The translations under genes and the position numbers were made by a program. Shown in pieces: positions 17,117-26,648 of a stretch of 64,000 nucleotides of DNA. Within the stretch, counting starts at the first letter, position 1, and every line of letters begins with the position of its first letter. The DNA is from Pseudomonas sp. UBA6562 (GTDB lineage Bacteria > Pseudomonadota > Gammaproteobacteria > Pseudomonadales > Pseudomonadaceae). The notes beneath the pieces are model-generated. The model saw nothing but the letters and a program-made list of their open reading frames with translations, did not search any database and was not told the DNA's origin. The stretch lies in the NCBI RefSeq assembly GCF_002434265.1, contig NZ_DJJS01000008.1, forward strand, positions 293,667 to 357,666, in the 5' to 3' direction.

Positions 17117-17144
17117 ATTGTACCCTTCCCCAGGGAACTTACAA
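17117..17144 (-). promoter_or_regulatory. sigma70-type promoter for ffs
   Basis: On the minus strand TTGTAA and TACAAT are separated by 16 bases, placing the start point some 30 bases before the ffs helix. The rest of the 17084-17186 gap shows no gene. Confidence 0.6.
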
Positions 17145-17186
17145 CCTCTGTCTCAAGAAAAAACCATCATTTCTCAATGACTTGCC

Positions 17187-19526
17187 TCAGATGGCGATGC
17201 CATGCCCGTCGAGGAAGGCCACGAACTGCTCCTCGTCCAACACCTTGAGCCCCAGTTCGTTGGCCTTGGTCAGCTTGGAACCGGCACCGGGGCCGGCCAC
17301 CACGCAGTGGGTCTTGCTCGACACGGATCCGGCCACCTTGGCGCCCAGGCTTTCCAGGTGGTCCTTGGCGATGTCGCGGCTCATGCGCTCCAGGCTGCCG
17401 GTCAGGACCCAGGTCTGCCCGGCCAGGGGCAGGCCTTCGGCGGTCTTCTTCTCGCTGTTCCAGTGCATGCCGAACTCGAGCAGTTGCGCTTCGATGGCGC
17501 GCGCCAGTTGCTGGTTCTCGGGGTTCTTGAAGAACTCCCGTACGGCGTCGGCCGGTTTGGCCGACAGTGCCTGGCGCAAGTCGATGCCATCGGCGGCGAT
17601 GATCGCGTCGAGGCTGCCAAGTTTGGCCACCAGCTTTTCGGCGCCGGTCGGTCCTACCGACGGGATGTCGAGCTTGGCGATCAGCCCGGCCAGAGTAGTG
17701 CTGGCGGCAAACTCGGGGGCCAGTTCGCCCTCGTCCTGCAACTGCATGCCGCTGGCGAGCAACTGGCCGATGACCTCACGGTTGTGCTCGGCCTCGAAGA
17801 AGTTGTGGATTTCGTGGGCGACTTCCAGGCCGATGTCCGGCAGGTAGGTCAGCACTTGCGGCAAGGCCGCCTGCACACGGGCCAGGCTGCCCAAGGAACG
17901 AGCCAAGACCTTGGCGGTTTCCTCGCCGACGTCGGGAATGCCCAGGGCGTAGATGAAGCGCGCCAGGGTCGGGCGCTGGCTGGCCTTGATCGCGTCCAGC
18001 AGCTTGTTGCTGGACACCTCGGCGAAACCTTCCAGGCCGACGATCTGCTCGTACTGCAACGCGTACAGATCGGCCGGCGAACGGATCAGGCCTTCGTCGA
18101 CCAGTTGCTCGACGCTCTTTTCGCCGATGCCGTCGATGTCCATGGCGCGCCGTGACACGTAGTGGATGATGGCCTGTTTGAGCTGTGCGGCGCAGCTCAG
18201 GCGGCCGACGCAACGATACACCGCGCCCTCGCTGACCACCGCCCTGCCCTTGCTACGCTTGACCAGTTGCGTGCGCTCGACCGGCGAGCCACAGACCGGG
18301 CACTCGCTGGGGATCTGCACGGCACGGGCATCGTCGGGACGGCGCTCGAGCACCACTTGCATGACCTGCGGAATGACGTCGCCGGCGCGGCGGATGATCA
18401 CCGTGTCGCCGATGTGCACGTCCAGCCGGGCAATTTCGTCCATGTTGTGCAAGGTCGCGTTGGACACGGTCACGCCGGCCACTTTCGCCGGGCGCAAGCG
18501 CGCGACCGGAGTCACGGCGCCAGTGCGGCCCACCTGGAACTCGACGTCGAGCACTTCGGTAAGCTCTTCCATGGCCGGGAACTTGTGGGCGATGGCCCAC
18601 CGCGGCTCGCGGGCGCGGAAGCCCAGTTCGCGCTGCGAGGCCAGGCTGTTGACCTTGAACACCACACCGTCGATTTCATACGGCAGCGCCGTACGCCGTT
18701 CGCCAATGTCGTGGTAGTAGGCCAAGCACTCTTCGATGCCGGCCGCATGCCTGAGCTCGCGGCTGATCGGCAGGCCCCAGGCTTTGAGCTGTTCCAGAGT
18801 GTCGATGTGGCTGGGAGCGATCGGCGCGGAGGTCTGGCCGACACCATAGCAGCAGAACTCCAGCGGACGGCTGGCGGTGATCTTCGAGTCGAGCTGGCGC
18901 AGGCTGCCGGCTGCGGCGTTGCGCGGGTTGGCGAAGGTCTTGCCGCCGATGTCGGCCTGGGCGGCGTTGAGCCGCTCGAAGCCGGCCTTGCTCATGAACA
19001 CCTCACCGCGCACCTCCAACACGTCGGGCCAGCCGGTGCCTTGCAGTTTCAGCGGCACGTTGCGGATGGTGCGCACGTTGCTGCTGATGTCTTCGCCGGT
19101 GGTGCCGTCGCCGCGCGTGGCGCCCTGCACGAGTTGACCGTCGCGGTACAGCAGGCTGACCGCCAGGCCATCGAGCTTGGGCTCGCAGCTGTAGTCCACC
19201 GCTGCCTGCTCGCCGGGCAGGTCGAGACCCTCGGTGACGCGGCGGCCGAACTCGCGCAGGTCGGCTTCTTCGAAGGCGTTGCCCAGACTGAGCATGGGCA
19301 GCGCGTGGCGCACCTGATCGAACGCCGCCAGGGCCGTGCCGCCGACACGCTGGGTCGGCGAGTCGGGCGTCACCAGGTGCGGGTGCTCGGCCTCCAGGCT
19401 TTTCAGCTCGTTGAACAGGCGGTCGTATTCGGCATCGGGCACGCTCGGCTCGTCGAGCACGTAATAGCGGTAGTTGTGCTGGTCGAGTTCGGCGCGCAGT
19501 TCGTGGATTCGGGTTTCGGCGGTCAT
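17187..19526 (-). CDS. ligA: NAD-dependent DNA ligase
   Basis: This 779-residue enzyme seals nicks in replication and repair with NAD as cofactor. The adenylation lysine is K117 in CEPKLDGLAV. An OB fold, a zinc finger (CPVC near 409 and CVGRLSC near 440), helix-hairpin-helix repeats and a C-terminal BRCT domain (WVLTGSLERMSRD) follow in the normal order. It is about 100 residues longer than E. coli LigA, as is usual in Pseudomonas. The ATG at 19526 is chosen because MTAETRIHELRAEL is the family N-terminus. It lies downstream of zipA. Confidence 0.96.
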   Translation of the reverse strand: MTAETRIHELRAELDQHNYRYYVLDEPSVPDAEYDRLFNELKSLEAEHPHLVTPDSPTQRVGGTALAAFDQVRHALPMLSLGNAFEEADLREFGRRVTEGLDLPGEQAAVDYSCEPKLDGLAVSLLYRDGQLVQGATRGDGTTGEDISSNVRTIRNVPLKLQGTGWPDVLEVRGEVFMSKAGFERLNAAQADIGGKTFANPRNAAAGSLRQLDSKITASRPLEFCCYGVGQTSAPIAPSHIDTLEQLKAWGLPISRELRHAAGIEECLAYYHDIGERRTALPYEIDGVVFKVNSLASQRELGFRAREPRWAIAHKFPAMEELTEVLDVEFQVGRTGAVTPVARLRPAKVAGVTVSNATLHNMDEIARLDVHIGDTVIIRRAGDVIPQVMQVVLERRPDDARAVQIPSECPVCGSPVERTQLVKRSKGRAVVSEGAVYRCVGRLSCAAQLKQAIIHYVSRRAMDIDGIGEKSVEQLVDEGLIRSPADLYALQYEQIVGLEGFAEVSSNKLLDAIKASQRPTLARFIYALGIPDVGEETAKVLARSLGSLARVQAALPQVLTYLPDIGLEVAHEIHNFFEAEHNREVIGQLLASGMQLQDEGELAPEFAASTTLAGLIAKLDIPSVGPTGAEKLVAKLGSLDAIIAADGIDLRQALSAKPADAVREFFKNPENQQLARAIEAQLLEFGMHWNSEKKTAEGLPLAGQTWVLTGSLERMSRDIAKDHLESLGAKVAGSVSSKTHCVVAGPGAGSKLTKANELGLKVLDEEQFVAFLDGHGIAI

Positions 19527-19547
19527 GGTCGTGTTCTCTGCAAAGCA

Positions 19548-19574
19548 AAAGAGCAACCGCCAGGGCTGCTCTTT
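19548..19574 (-). terminator. hairpin between zipA and ligA
   Basis: Arms AAAGAGCA and TGCTCTTT form an 8-bp stem with an 11-base loop. On the minus strand a T-rich stretch (TTTTGCTTTG) follows. It lies just before the ligA start, so it may partially terminate zipA transcripts. Confidence 0.5.
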
Positions 19575-19625
19575 CGTTTCAATCGTCGCGAGCGGAACGC
19601 TTGCGCGCCCGCTCGTTGGGCTGCA

Positions 19626-20495
19626 TCAGCGTTTCTGCGTCAGGGCGCGGCGCTCGTACTCGACGATGCGCTGGCGGTAGTGCTCGATGGTTTGCGCGGT
19701 GAGCACGCTGCGCTGGTCGTCCTTGAGCTCGCCGTCGAGCTCGTGGGCCAGCTTGCGCGCCGCAGCGACCATCACATCGAAGGCCTGCTTGGGGTGACGC
19801 GGGCCCGGCAGACCGAGGAAGAAGCTGACCGCACGGGTGCTGAAGTGGTCGATGTCATCCAGATCGAAGATGCCTGGCTTGACCGCATTGGCCATGGAGA
19901 ACAGCACTTCGCCGTGGCCGGCCATGCTTTCATGGCGGTGGAAGATGTCCATGTCGCCGAAGCGCAGGCCGCTTTCCAGAATGTTCTGCAGCAAAGCCGG
20001 GCCTTTGAAGCCACCCGGGTCGCGGGAGATCACGCTGATCACCAACACTTCCTCGGCAGCAGGCGCATCCTTGACCGGCTCGCCGGACGCGGCGAAGCCA
20101 CCGTTGCGGCCATGGTCTTCCTGGTAGTCGTCGCTGGCGCTGAACACTTCGGGCTCACGCGCTTCGGCCACCAGGGGCGTGGCGATCGGCGCAGGCTCCG
20201 GGCGCTTGGCGCGCTTGGCCGGCTTGGCGGGCGGCACATCGCGATCGCGGTCCGAGGCGCTCAGCGAAGGCAGGTCTTCTTCGTCCAGCTCAGGCTCTTT
20301 ATGCGTGTCCAGCACACGCGGCGGGCCAAGCACCTCGGCGCTGCCGTCGTCGTCCTGGGCGTTGGAATAGCTGCGGTCCAGGCGGAATTTCAGACGGCCC
20401 TTGCCGCCGCGCATGCGCCGCCAGCCGTCGAAGAGAATGCCGGCAATGACAATGATGCCGATAAGGATCAGCCACTCGCGCAGACCGATTTCCAT
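19626..20495 (-). CDS. zipA: cell division protein ZipA
   Basis: This 289-residue inner-membrane protein tethers FtsZ to the membrane at the division site. An N-terminal helix (about residues 8-26, WLILIGIIVIAGILFDGW) is followed by a basic stretch (RRMRGGKGR). A charged, disordered linker (about 40-150) comes next, and the C-terminal FtsZ-binding domain contains FLGLPGPRHPKQAFDVM. It lies between smc and ligA, the usual Pseudomonas order. Confidence 0.95.
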   Translation of the reverse strand: MEIGLREWLILIGIIVIAGILFDGWRRMRGGKGRLKFRLDRSYSNAQDDDGSAEVLGPPRVLDTHKEPELDEEDLPSLSASDRDRDVPPAKPAKRAKRPEPAPIATPLVAEAREPEVFSASDDYQEDHGRNGGFAASGEPVKDAPAAEEVLVISVISRDPGGFKGPALLQNILESGLRFGDMDIFHRHESMAGHGEVLFSMANAVKPGIFDLDDIDHFSTRAVSFFLGLPGPRHPKQAFDVMVAAARKLAHELDGELKDDQRSVLTAQTIEHYRQRIVEYERRALTQKR

Positions 20496-20534
20496 GTAAT
20501 CCCGTGCCTCTGTAAAAAAATTATTCTGAAAAAC

Positions 20535-20554
20535 AAAGGGTTCAAAAGCCCTTT
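20535..20554 (-). terminator. likely terminator downstream of smc
   Basis: On the minus strand an AAAGGG/CCCTTT stem with an 8-base loop is followed by a T-rich run (TTTGTTTTTC). It lies in the 207-base gap between smc and zipA, so zipA probably has its own promoter between here and 20496 (AT-rich TAATTTTTTTAC). Confidence 0.55.
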
Positions 20555-20702
20555 AACACGCAGCGCCAAGCCTATGTTCTGCCAAGGCTTTTACCTGCGT
20601 GCAAACGAGTGACGTAAAGCTAGCATGCCGTCACGAAACTTTACACCGTCTGTCGCCGTTGTCAGGAAATAAGCCTACACACCGTGACTCGTCGTTCCTG
20701 CG

Positions 20703-23700
20703 TTACGTGTCGACCATGGCCATGGCCGCTTCGACATCCACCGCCACCAACCGCGAGCAACCCGGCTCGTGCATGGTGACCCCCATCAATTGATCGGCCA
20801 TTTCCATGGCGATCTTGTTATGGGTGATGTAGATGAACTGCACCGTCTCGCTCATCTCCTTCACCAGCCTGGCATAGCGACCCACGTTGGCGTCGTCCAA
20901 GGGCGCGTCGACTTCGTCGAGCATGCAGAACGGCGCCGGGTTGAGCTTGAAGATGGCAAAGACCAAGGCCAGTGCCGTCAGCGCTTTTTCGCCGCCGGAC
21001 AACAAATGGATGGTGCTGTTCTTCTTGCCGGGCGGGCGCGCCATGATCGTCACCCCTGTATCGAGTAAATCTTCGCCCGTCAGTTCCAGATAAGCGCTGC
21101 CACCGCCGAAAACTTTTGGAAATAGTGCCTGCAAACCGGCATTTATCTGATCAAAGGTATCCTTGAATCGATTGCGCGTTTCCTTGTCGATCTTTCGGAT
21201 GACGTTTTCCAGGGTGTCCAACGCCTCAACCAGGTCGGCGTTCTGCGCATCCAGGTAACGTTTGCGTTCGGATTGCTGCTCGTACTCTTCGATGGCCGCC
21301 AGGTTGATCGCACCCAGCCGCTGGATACGCGCCTCGACCTGCTCCAGCGCTTGCTCGGTGCCCTGCTCGGTGGCCTCGTCTTCCAGGATGGCGAGCACCC
21401 CGTGCAGATCGAAGCCATCGGCCAGCAATTGCTCTTGCAAGGTTTTGCGGCGCACGTCCAGGCCCTGGCTTTCCAGGCGCATCTGTTCCAGTTGCCCGCG
21501 CAGCAACTGCGCCTGCTGCTCGGCCTGGGTGCGGCGCTTTTCCACGGCGCGCAGTTCGCGGTCGGCGTCTTCCATGTGCAGGCGCGCCTGGCGCATTTCT
21601 TCGTCGACGCCCATGCGCTGCTCCAGCAGCACTTCGAGGTTCATCGACAGTTCTTCGATGGGCGCGACGCCCTCCTCCAGGTTCAGGCTCAGTTGCTCCT
21701 GGCGCTCGGTCAGACGCTCGGCCTGCTGTTCCAGACGCTCCAGCGCCTGGCGGGTGGAGTCGTGCTGGGCGCGCAGCGAGCCGAGGCGCACCGCCAGTTG
21801 ATGGGCGTGGTCCTTGTGCTGGCGCGCCTCCTGGCGCACACGTTCGAGGGTTTCGCGCAGGCTGTCGCGGCGGCTGAGCAGCTGCTCGCGCTGGCCGGTG
21901 TCGTCGGCCATCAGGTCGAGGGCTTCCTGCAACAGCAGGCGCGACTCGCCCAGCGACTCCATGTCCAGCGCGCGTTGCTCGTCGATGTCGGCCAGTTCTT
22001 CGACCAGCCGCTGACGGCGCAAGGCCAGTTGCTCGGCGCGCGCGCGGCCCGCCGACAAGCGTGCCTTGAGCTCGCCCAACTGACGGTTTTCATCCTGGCT
22101 GCGGCGGCGCAACTGTTCGCGCTGCGCTTCGGCGGCGCGTTGCTGTTCGTGCAAGGCCACCAGCTGTTGTTCGCTGTGTTCGAGCAGCGCCTGCTGTTCG
22201 TTCTGCTGTTCGGCCAGCCGCTCGATTTCCTGGCCGCGCGCCAGCACGCCGCCTTGGGCTTCGTTGCCGCGGCTGACGCGCAGGTAATGGCGGCCGACCC
22301 AATAGCCGTCGCGGCTGATCAGGCTCTGGCCCTCGGCCAGTTGCGCACGCAGGGCCAGCGCCTGCTCGAGGGTTTCCACCGGGGTCACGTTGACCAGCCA
22401 TGGCGCGAGGTCGGCGCGGCCTTCGACTTTGCCCAACAAGCTGCCGACAGCGGCAGCGCCGCCCGAATGTGGCAACAATAAGCGCAACTCGCCCTGCTCC
22501 AGAGCGCCTAGATCGAGGCCTGCGAAGTCGTCCACCAGCACCGCCTGCAAATCCGCGCCGAGCACGGTTTCCACCGCCAGCTCCCAACCCGGCTCGACGC
22601 GCAAGCCATCCGCCAGCCGCGGGCGCTGCTCAAGGCCTTGGCTGCGCAACCAGTCGGCAGCGCCGGCACCCGGCTCCAGCGCCGCCTGCTGCAGGGCCTC
22701 GAGCGAAGCCAGGCGGCCGCCCAAGCGCTGCAAGTCGGCTTGGCGCGTCTGCTGCTCCTGGTTGGCCCGCTGCAACTGGCCGCGCAAGGCTTCCAGGCTT
22801 TCGACGGCCTGTTCCTCCTCGATCTGCAACTCTTCGAGCAGCATCTCGCTGCTGGCCACCTGCTCGGCGACCTCCAGCAAGGCGGCATCCTGCGGATCGG
22901 CGCCGAGCTGGTCGCGTTCTTCGGTCAGCTTGCGCTGACGTTCGAGCAAGCGCTCCAACCCGGACTCCAGCTGTTGCAGGCGCGATTGCTGCACTTCGGC
23001 CTGGCGGCGCGGCTCGGCCGAGCGGGTATTGAAGCTGTCCCACTGCTCCTGCCAACTCTGCATGCCCAACTCGGCTTCTTCGAGCACGGCTGCGGCTTCT
23101 TCGGCAGCCGCGAGGGTCAGCTCCTGTTCGGGCTCAAGCATTTCCAACTCTTCGCCCAAGGTGGCGAGCAAGGTGCGGTCGTGGCCCAAGTGCGATTCGG
23201 TCTCCAGGCGGCTACGCTCGGCTTCCTGCAGGTCGGTTTGCAACTGGCGCAAGCGCTGTTGGCCATGCTGGATGCTTTGCTCGACCCGGGCGATGTCGCC
23301 AGCCACCGAATAGAAGCGCGCCTGCACCTGGTTGAAGCGCTCGGACAGCTCATGGTGACCGTCGCGCAAGCGTTCGATGCTGGCATCGGCGTTGCGCTGT
23401 TCGGCCACCAAGGCCTCGAAGGCCACTTCCTGATCGCCGATGGCACCTTCGCGCTGCCCTACGCGCAGGTCCAGGTCGCGCCAGCGCAGCGCGGTCAAGT
23501 TCGCTTTGAGCTGACGCTCCTGGGCTTTGTACTCGCGGTACTTCTCTGCGGCCTGGGCCTGGCGATGCAAGCGTTCGAGCTGGCGCTCGAGCTCTTCGCG
23601 CAGGTCGGTCAGACGCGCCAGGTTTTCTTGCGTGCGGCGGATGCGGTTCTCGGTTTCGCGGCGGCGCTCCTTGTACTTGGAGATGCCGGCGGCTTCCTCG

Positions 23701-24191
23701 ATGAAGTTGCGCAACTCCTCGGGTTTGGCCTCGATCAGCTTGGAGATCATCCCCTGTTCGATGATCGAATAGCTGCGCGGGCCCAGGCCCGTGCCGAGGA
23801 AGATGTCGGTGATGTCGCGGCGCCGGCACTTGGTGCCGTTGAGGTAATAGGTGTTCTGCGCGTCGCGGGTGACCTTACGGCGGATGGAGATCTCCGCGTA
23901 GGCGGCGTATTCGCCCACCAGGGTGTTGTCGCTGTTGTCGAACACCAGCTCGATGCTGGCCTGGCTCACCGGTTTGCGGCTGGTGGAGCCGTTGAAGATG
24001 ACGTCGGTCATCGACTCGCCGCGCAGGTTCTTGGCCGAGCTTTCGCCCATGACCCAACGCACCGCGTCGATGATGTTGGACTTGCCGCACCCATTGGGCC
24101 CGACCACCGCCGCCATGTTGCTGGGGAAGTTCACGGTGGTGGGGTCGACGAAGGATTTGAAGCCGGCCAGGCGAATACACTTCAGGCGCAT
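20703..24191 (-). CDS. smc: chromosome segregation protein SMC
   Basis: This 1162-residue ATPase is the core of the bacterial condensin complex. The Walker A motif GPNGCGKSN is at 31-39. Long coiled coils flank a central hinge (about 500-650), which carries the GVLARGQEIERLAEQQ segment at its exit. The C-terminal head carries the signature LLSGGEKALTALAL and the Walker B FCMLDEVDAPLDD. The length is typical. Its start overlaps the end of the upstream GntR gene by 10 bases, so expression may be coupled to that regulator. Confidence 0.96.
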   Translation of the reverse strand: MRLKCIRLAGFKSFVDPTTVNFPSNMAAVVGPNGCGKSNIIDAVRWVMGESSAKNLRGESMTDVIFNGSTSRKPVSQASIELVFDNSDNTLVGEYAAYAEISIRRKVTRDAQNTYYLNGTKCRRRDITDIFLGTGLGPRSYSIIEQGMISKLIEAKPEELRNFIEEAAGISKYKERRRETENRIRRTQENLARLTDLREELERQLERLHRQAQAAEKYREYKAQERQLKANLTALRWRDLDLRVGQREGAIGDQEVAFEALVAEQRNADASIERLRDGHHELSERFNQVQARFYSVAGDIARVEQSIQHGQQRLRQLQTDLQEAERSRLETESHLGHDRTLLATLGEELEMLEPEQELTLAAAEEAAAVLEEAELGMQSWQEQWDSFNTRSAEPRRQAEVQQSRLQQLESGLERLLERQRKLTEERDQLGADPQDAALLEVAEQVASSEMLLEELQIEEEQAVESLEALRGQLQRANQEQQTRQADLQRLGGRLASLEALQQAALEPGAGAADWLRSQGLEQRPRLADGLRVEPGWELAVETVLGADLQAVLVDDFAGLDLGALEQGELRLLLPHSGGAAAVGSLLGKVEGRADLAPWLVNVTPVETLEQALALRAQLAEGQSLISRDGYWVGRHYLRVSRGNEAQGGVLARGQEIERLAEQQNEQQALLEHSEQQLVALHEQQRAAEAQREQLRRRSQDENRQLGELKARLSAGRARAEQLALRRQRLVEELADIDEQRALDMESLGESRLLLQEALDLMADDTGQREQLLSRRDSLRETLERVRQEARQHKDHAHQLAVRLGSLRAQHDSTRQALERLEQQAERLTERQEQLSLNLEEGVAPIEELSMNLEVLLEQRMGVDEEMRQARLHMEDADRELRAVEKRRTQAEQQAQLLRGQLEQMRLESQGLDVRRKTLQEQLLADGFDLHGVLAILEDEATEQGTEQALEQVEARIQRLGAINLAAIEEYEQQSERKRYLDAQNADLVEALDTLENVIRKIDKETRNRFKDTFDQINAGLQALFPKVFGGGSAYLELTGEDLLDTGVTIMARPPGKKNSTIHLLSGGEKALTALALVFAIFKLNPAPFCMLDEVDAPLDDANVGRYARLVKEMSETVQFIYITHNKIAMEMADQLMGVTMHEPGCSRLVAVDVEAAMAMVDT

Positions 24192-24853
24192 CGATCACCC
24201 TTCGCCAAGGCCGCAAGCACCAGCTCGCAGCTGCGCTGGCAGTAGGCCTGCAAGACTTCGCGGATGCGCGCCAGGTCGCGGGCGACCACGGCTTCGAGCA
24301 GGCGGGCGAACAGCTCCAGGTAGTCGATCATGCTTGCCTTGCGTTGCTCCAGGGCCAGGTAATAGGCGCGGCTCATGGCCGGCTGCAGGTTTTCGACGGT
24401 TTCCTGCAGGTAGGGGTTGTCGGCGAAGGGGTAAGCGGCGCGCATCACCGCGAAACTGTCGGCGACGAAGGCTTTGATGTCCTGATGGTCATGGGCGTGC
24501 TGCAAACGCTGCTGGATCGACAGAAAAGGCTGCAGGTCGGCCTGGTGCTGCCACTTCTGCGCCACCTGGTTGCCGAGCAGGATGTACAGCTCGCCCATCA
24601 AGGCGCACAGGCTGCGCACACTGCGCTCGTCCAGGCGCGTCACTTGGGCGCCACGGCGCGGCAGGATGATCACCAGGTGCCGCCGCTCGAGAATGAGCAA
24701 GGCTTCGCGCACCGAACCGCGGCTGACGTTCAGGGCCTGGGTGACCTTCTGCTCCTGAATGCGCTCGCCTGGGGCGAGTTCGCCGCGGATGATCCGCTCG
24801 GCCAGATGGTGGGCGATCTGCTCGGAGAGGCTGTCCGGCGCCTTGAACGTCAT
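24182..24853 (-). CDS. GntR family regulator with FCD domain
   Basis: This 223-residue regulator has an N-terminal winged helix (ELAPGERIQEQKVTQALNVS, SRGSVREALLILERR) and an all-helical FCD ligand-binding domain. The ATG at 24853 is chosen because MTFKAPDSLSEQIAHHLAE is a standard start before the winged helix. It is divergent from xdhABC across 343 bases that hold two TGAC-N6-GTCA palindromes, so it is the best candidate regulator of purine catabolism here. FCD regulators usually sense small carboxylic or metabolic acids; the ligand here is not visible. Its 3' end overlaps smc. Confidence 0.9.
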   Translation of the reverse strand: MTFKAPDSLSEQIAHHLAERIIRGELAPGERIQEQKVTQALNVSRGSVREALLILERRHLVIILPRRGAQVTRLDERSVRSLCALMGELYILLGNQVAQKWQHQADLQPFLSIQQRLQHAHDHQDIKAFVADSFAVMRAAYPFADNPYLQETVENLQPAMSRAYYLALEQRKASMIDYLELFARLLEAVVARDLARIREVLQAYCQRSCELVLAALAKGDRCA

Positions 24854-25107
24854 GGTGGTCCTTGGAAAACGGGAGGGCCTGAGGAAAGTGGTTGCGCAGC
24901 AGGCTCGGTGGACGCGACCTAGGCAGGCGCCAAGCCCTCGTGCAGTGCCCCGGCTGGGCAAAGGCGCGATTGTAGCGCACTTGCCCAGGCCTGGCGCAGC
25001 GCCATGACGGGCTTTTATCCAGGTTTCGGCTTGGCCCGCAGCCTGCATGGGCACTACGCTTCAAACATACGCCATAGGGCAATCGGACAACCGAGCGGCG
25101 ATTTTCC

Positions 25108-25144
25108 TGACTTTAAGGTCAGATAATTATTGACCCCATGGTCA
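25108..25144. promoter_or_regulatory. tandem TGAC-N6-GTCA operators before xdhA
   Basis: The two 14-bp sites are TGACTTTAAGGTCA (25108-25121) and TGACCCCATGGTCA (25131-25144). Their centres are 23 bases apart, about two helical turns, so a regulator could bind them cooperatively on one DNA face. The second overlaps the -35 element of the xdhA promoter. Confidence 0.6.
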
Positions 25145-25158
25145 GCCATGCTTAGAGT
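25130..25158 (+). promoter_or_regulatory. sigma70-type promoter of xdhABC
   Basis: TTGACC (25130-25135) and TAGAGT (25153-25158) are separated by exactly 17 bases. Transcription would start near 25165, about 30 bases before the xdhA GTG and its TGAGG ribosome-binding site. Confidence 0.6.
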
Positions 25159-25196
25159 CCGTCCGACAACAATAAAACTTTCATGAGGCCATCCCC

Positions 25197-26640
<1,444 letters not shown>

Positions 26641-26648
<8 letters not shown>

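Larger units (their letters stand above)
24854..25196. other. divergent intergenic region, GntR gene and xdhA
   Basis: These 343 bases hold no gene. The xdhA-proximal third contains two palindromic operators and a good sigma70-type promoter. The GntR-proximal part is GC-rich and shows no further clear element. Confidence 0.7.

Noticed and set aside
18162..20612. Open frame of about 816 codons opposite ligA and zipA
   Set aside because: It spans two well-supported genes and the gap between them on the opposite strand; its composition is that of an antisense shadow.
22638..24245. Long plus-strand open frame opposite smc
   Set aside because: Leu/Ala/Gln-rich translation of the complement of SMC coiled-coil codons; no ribosome-binding site or motif.
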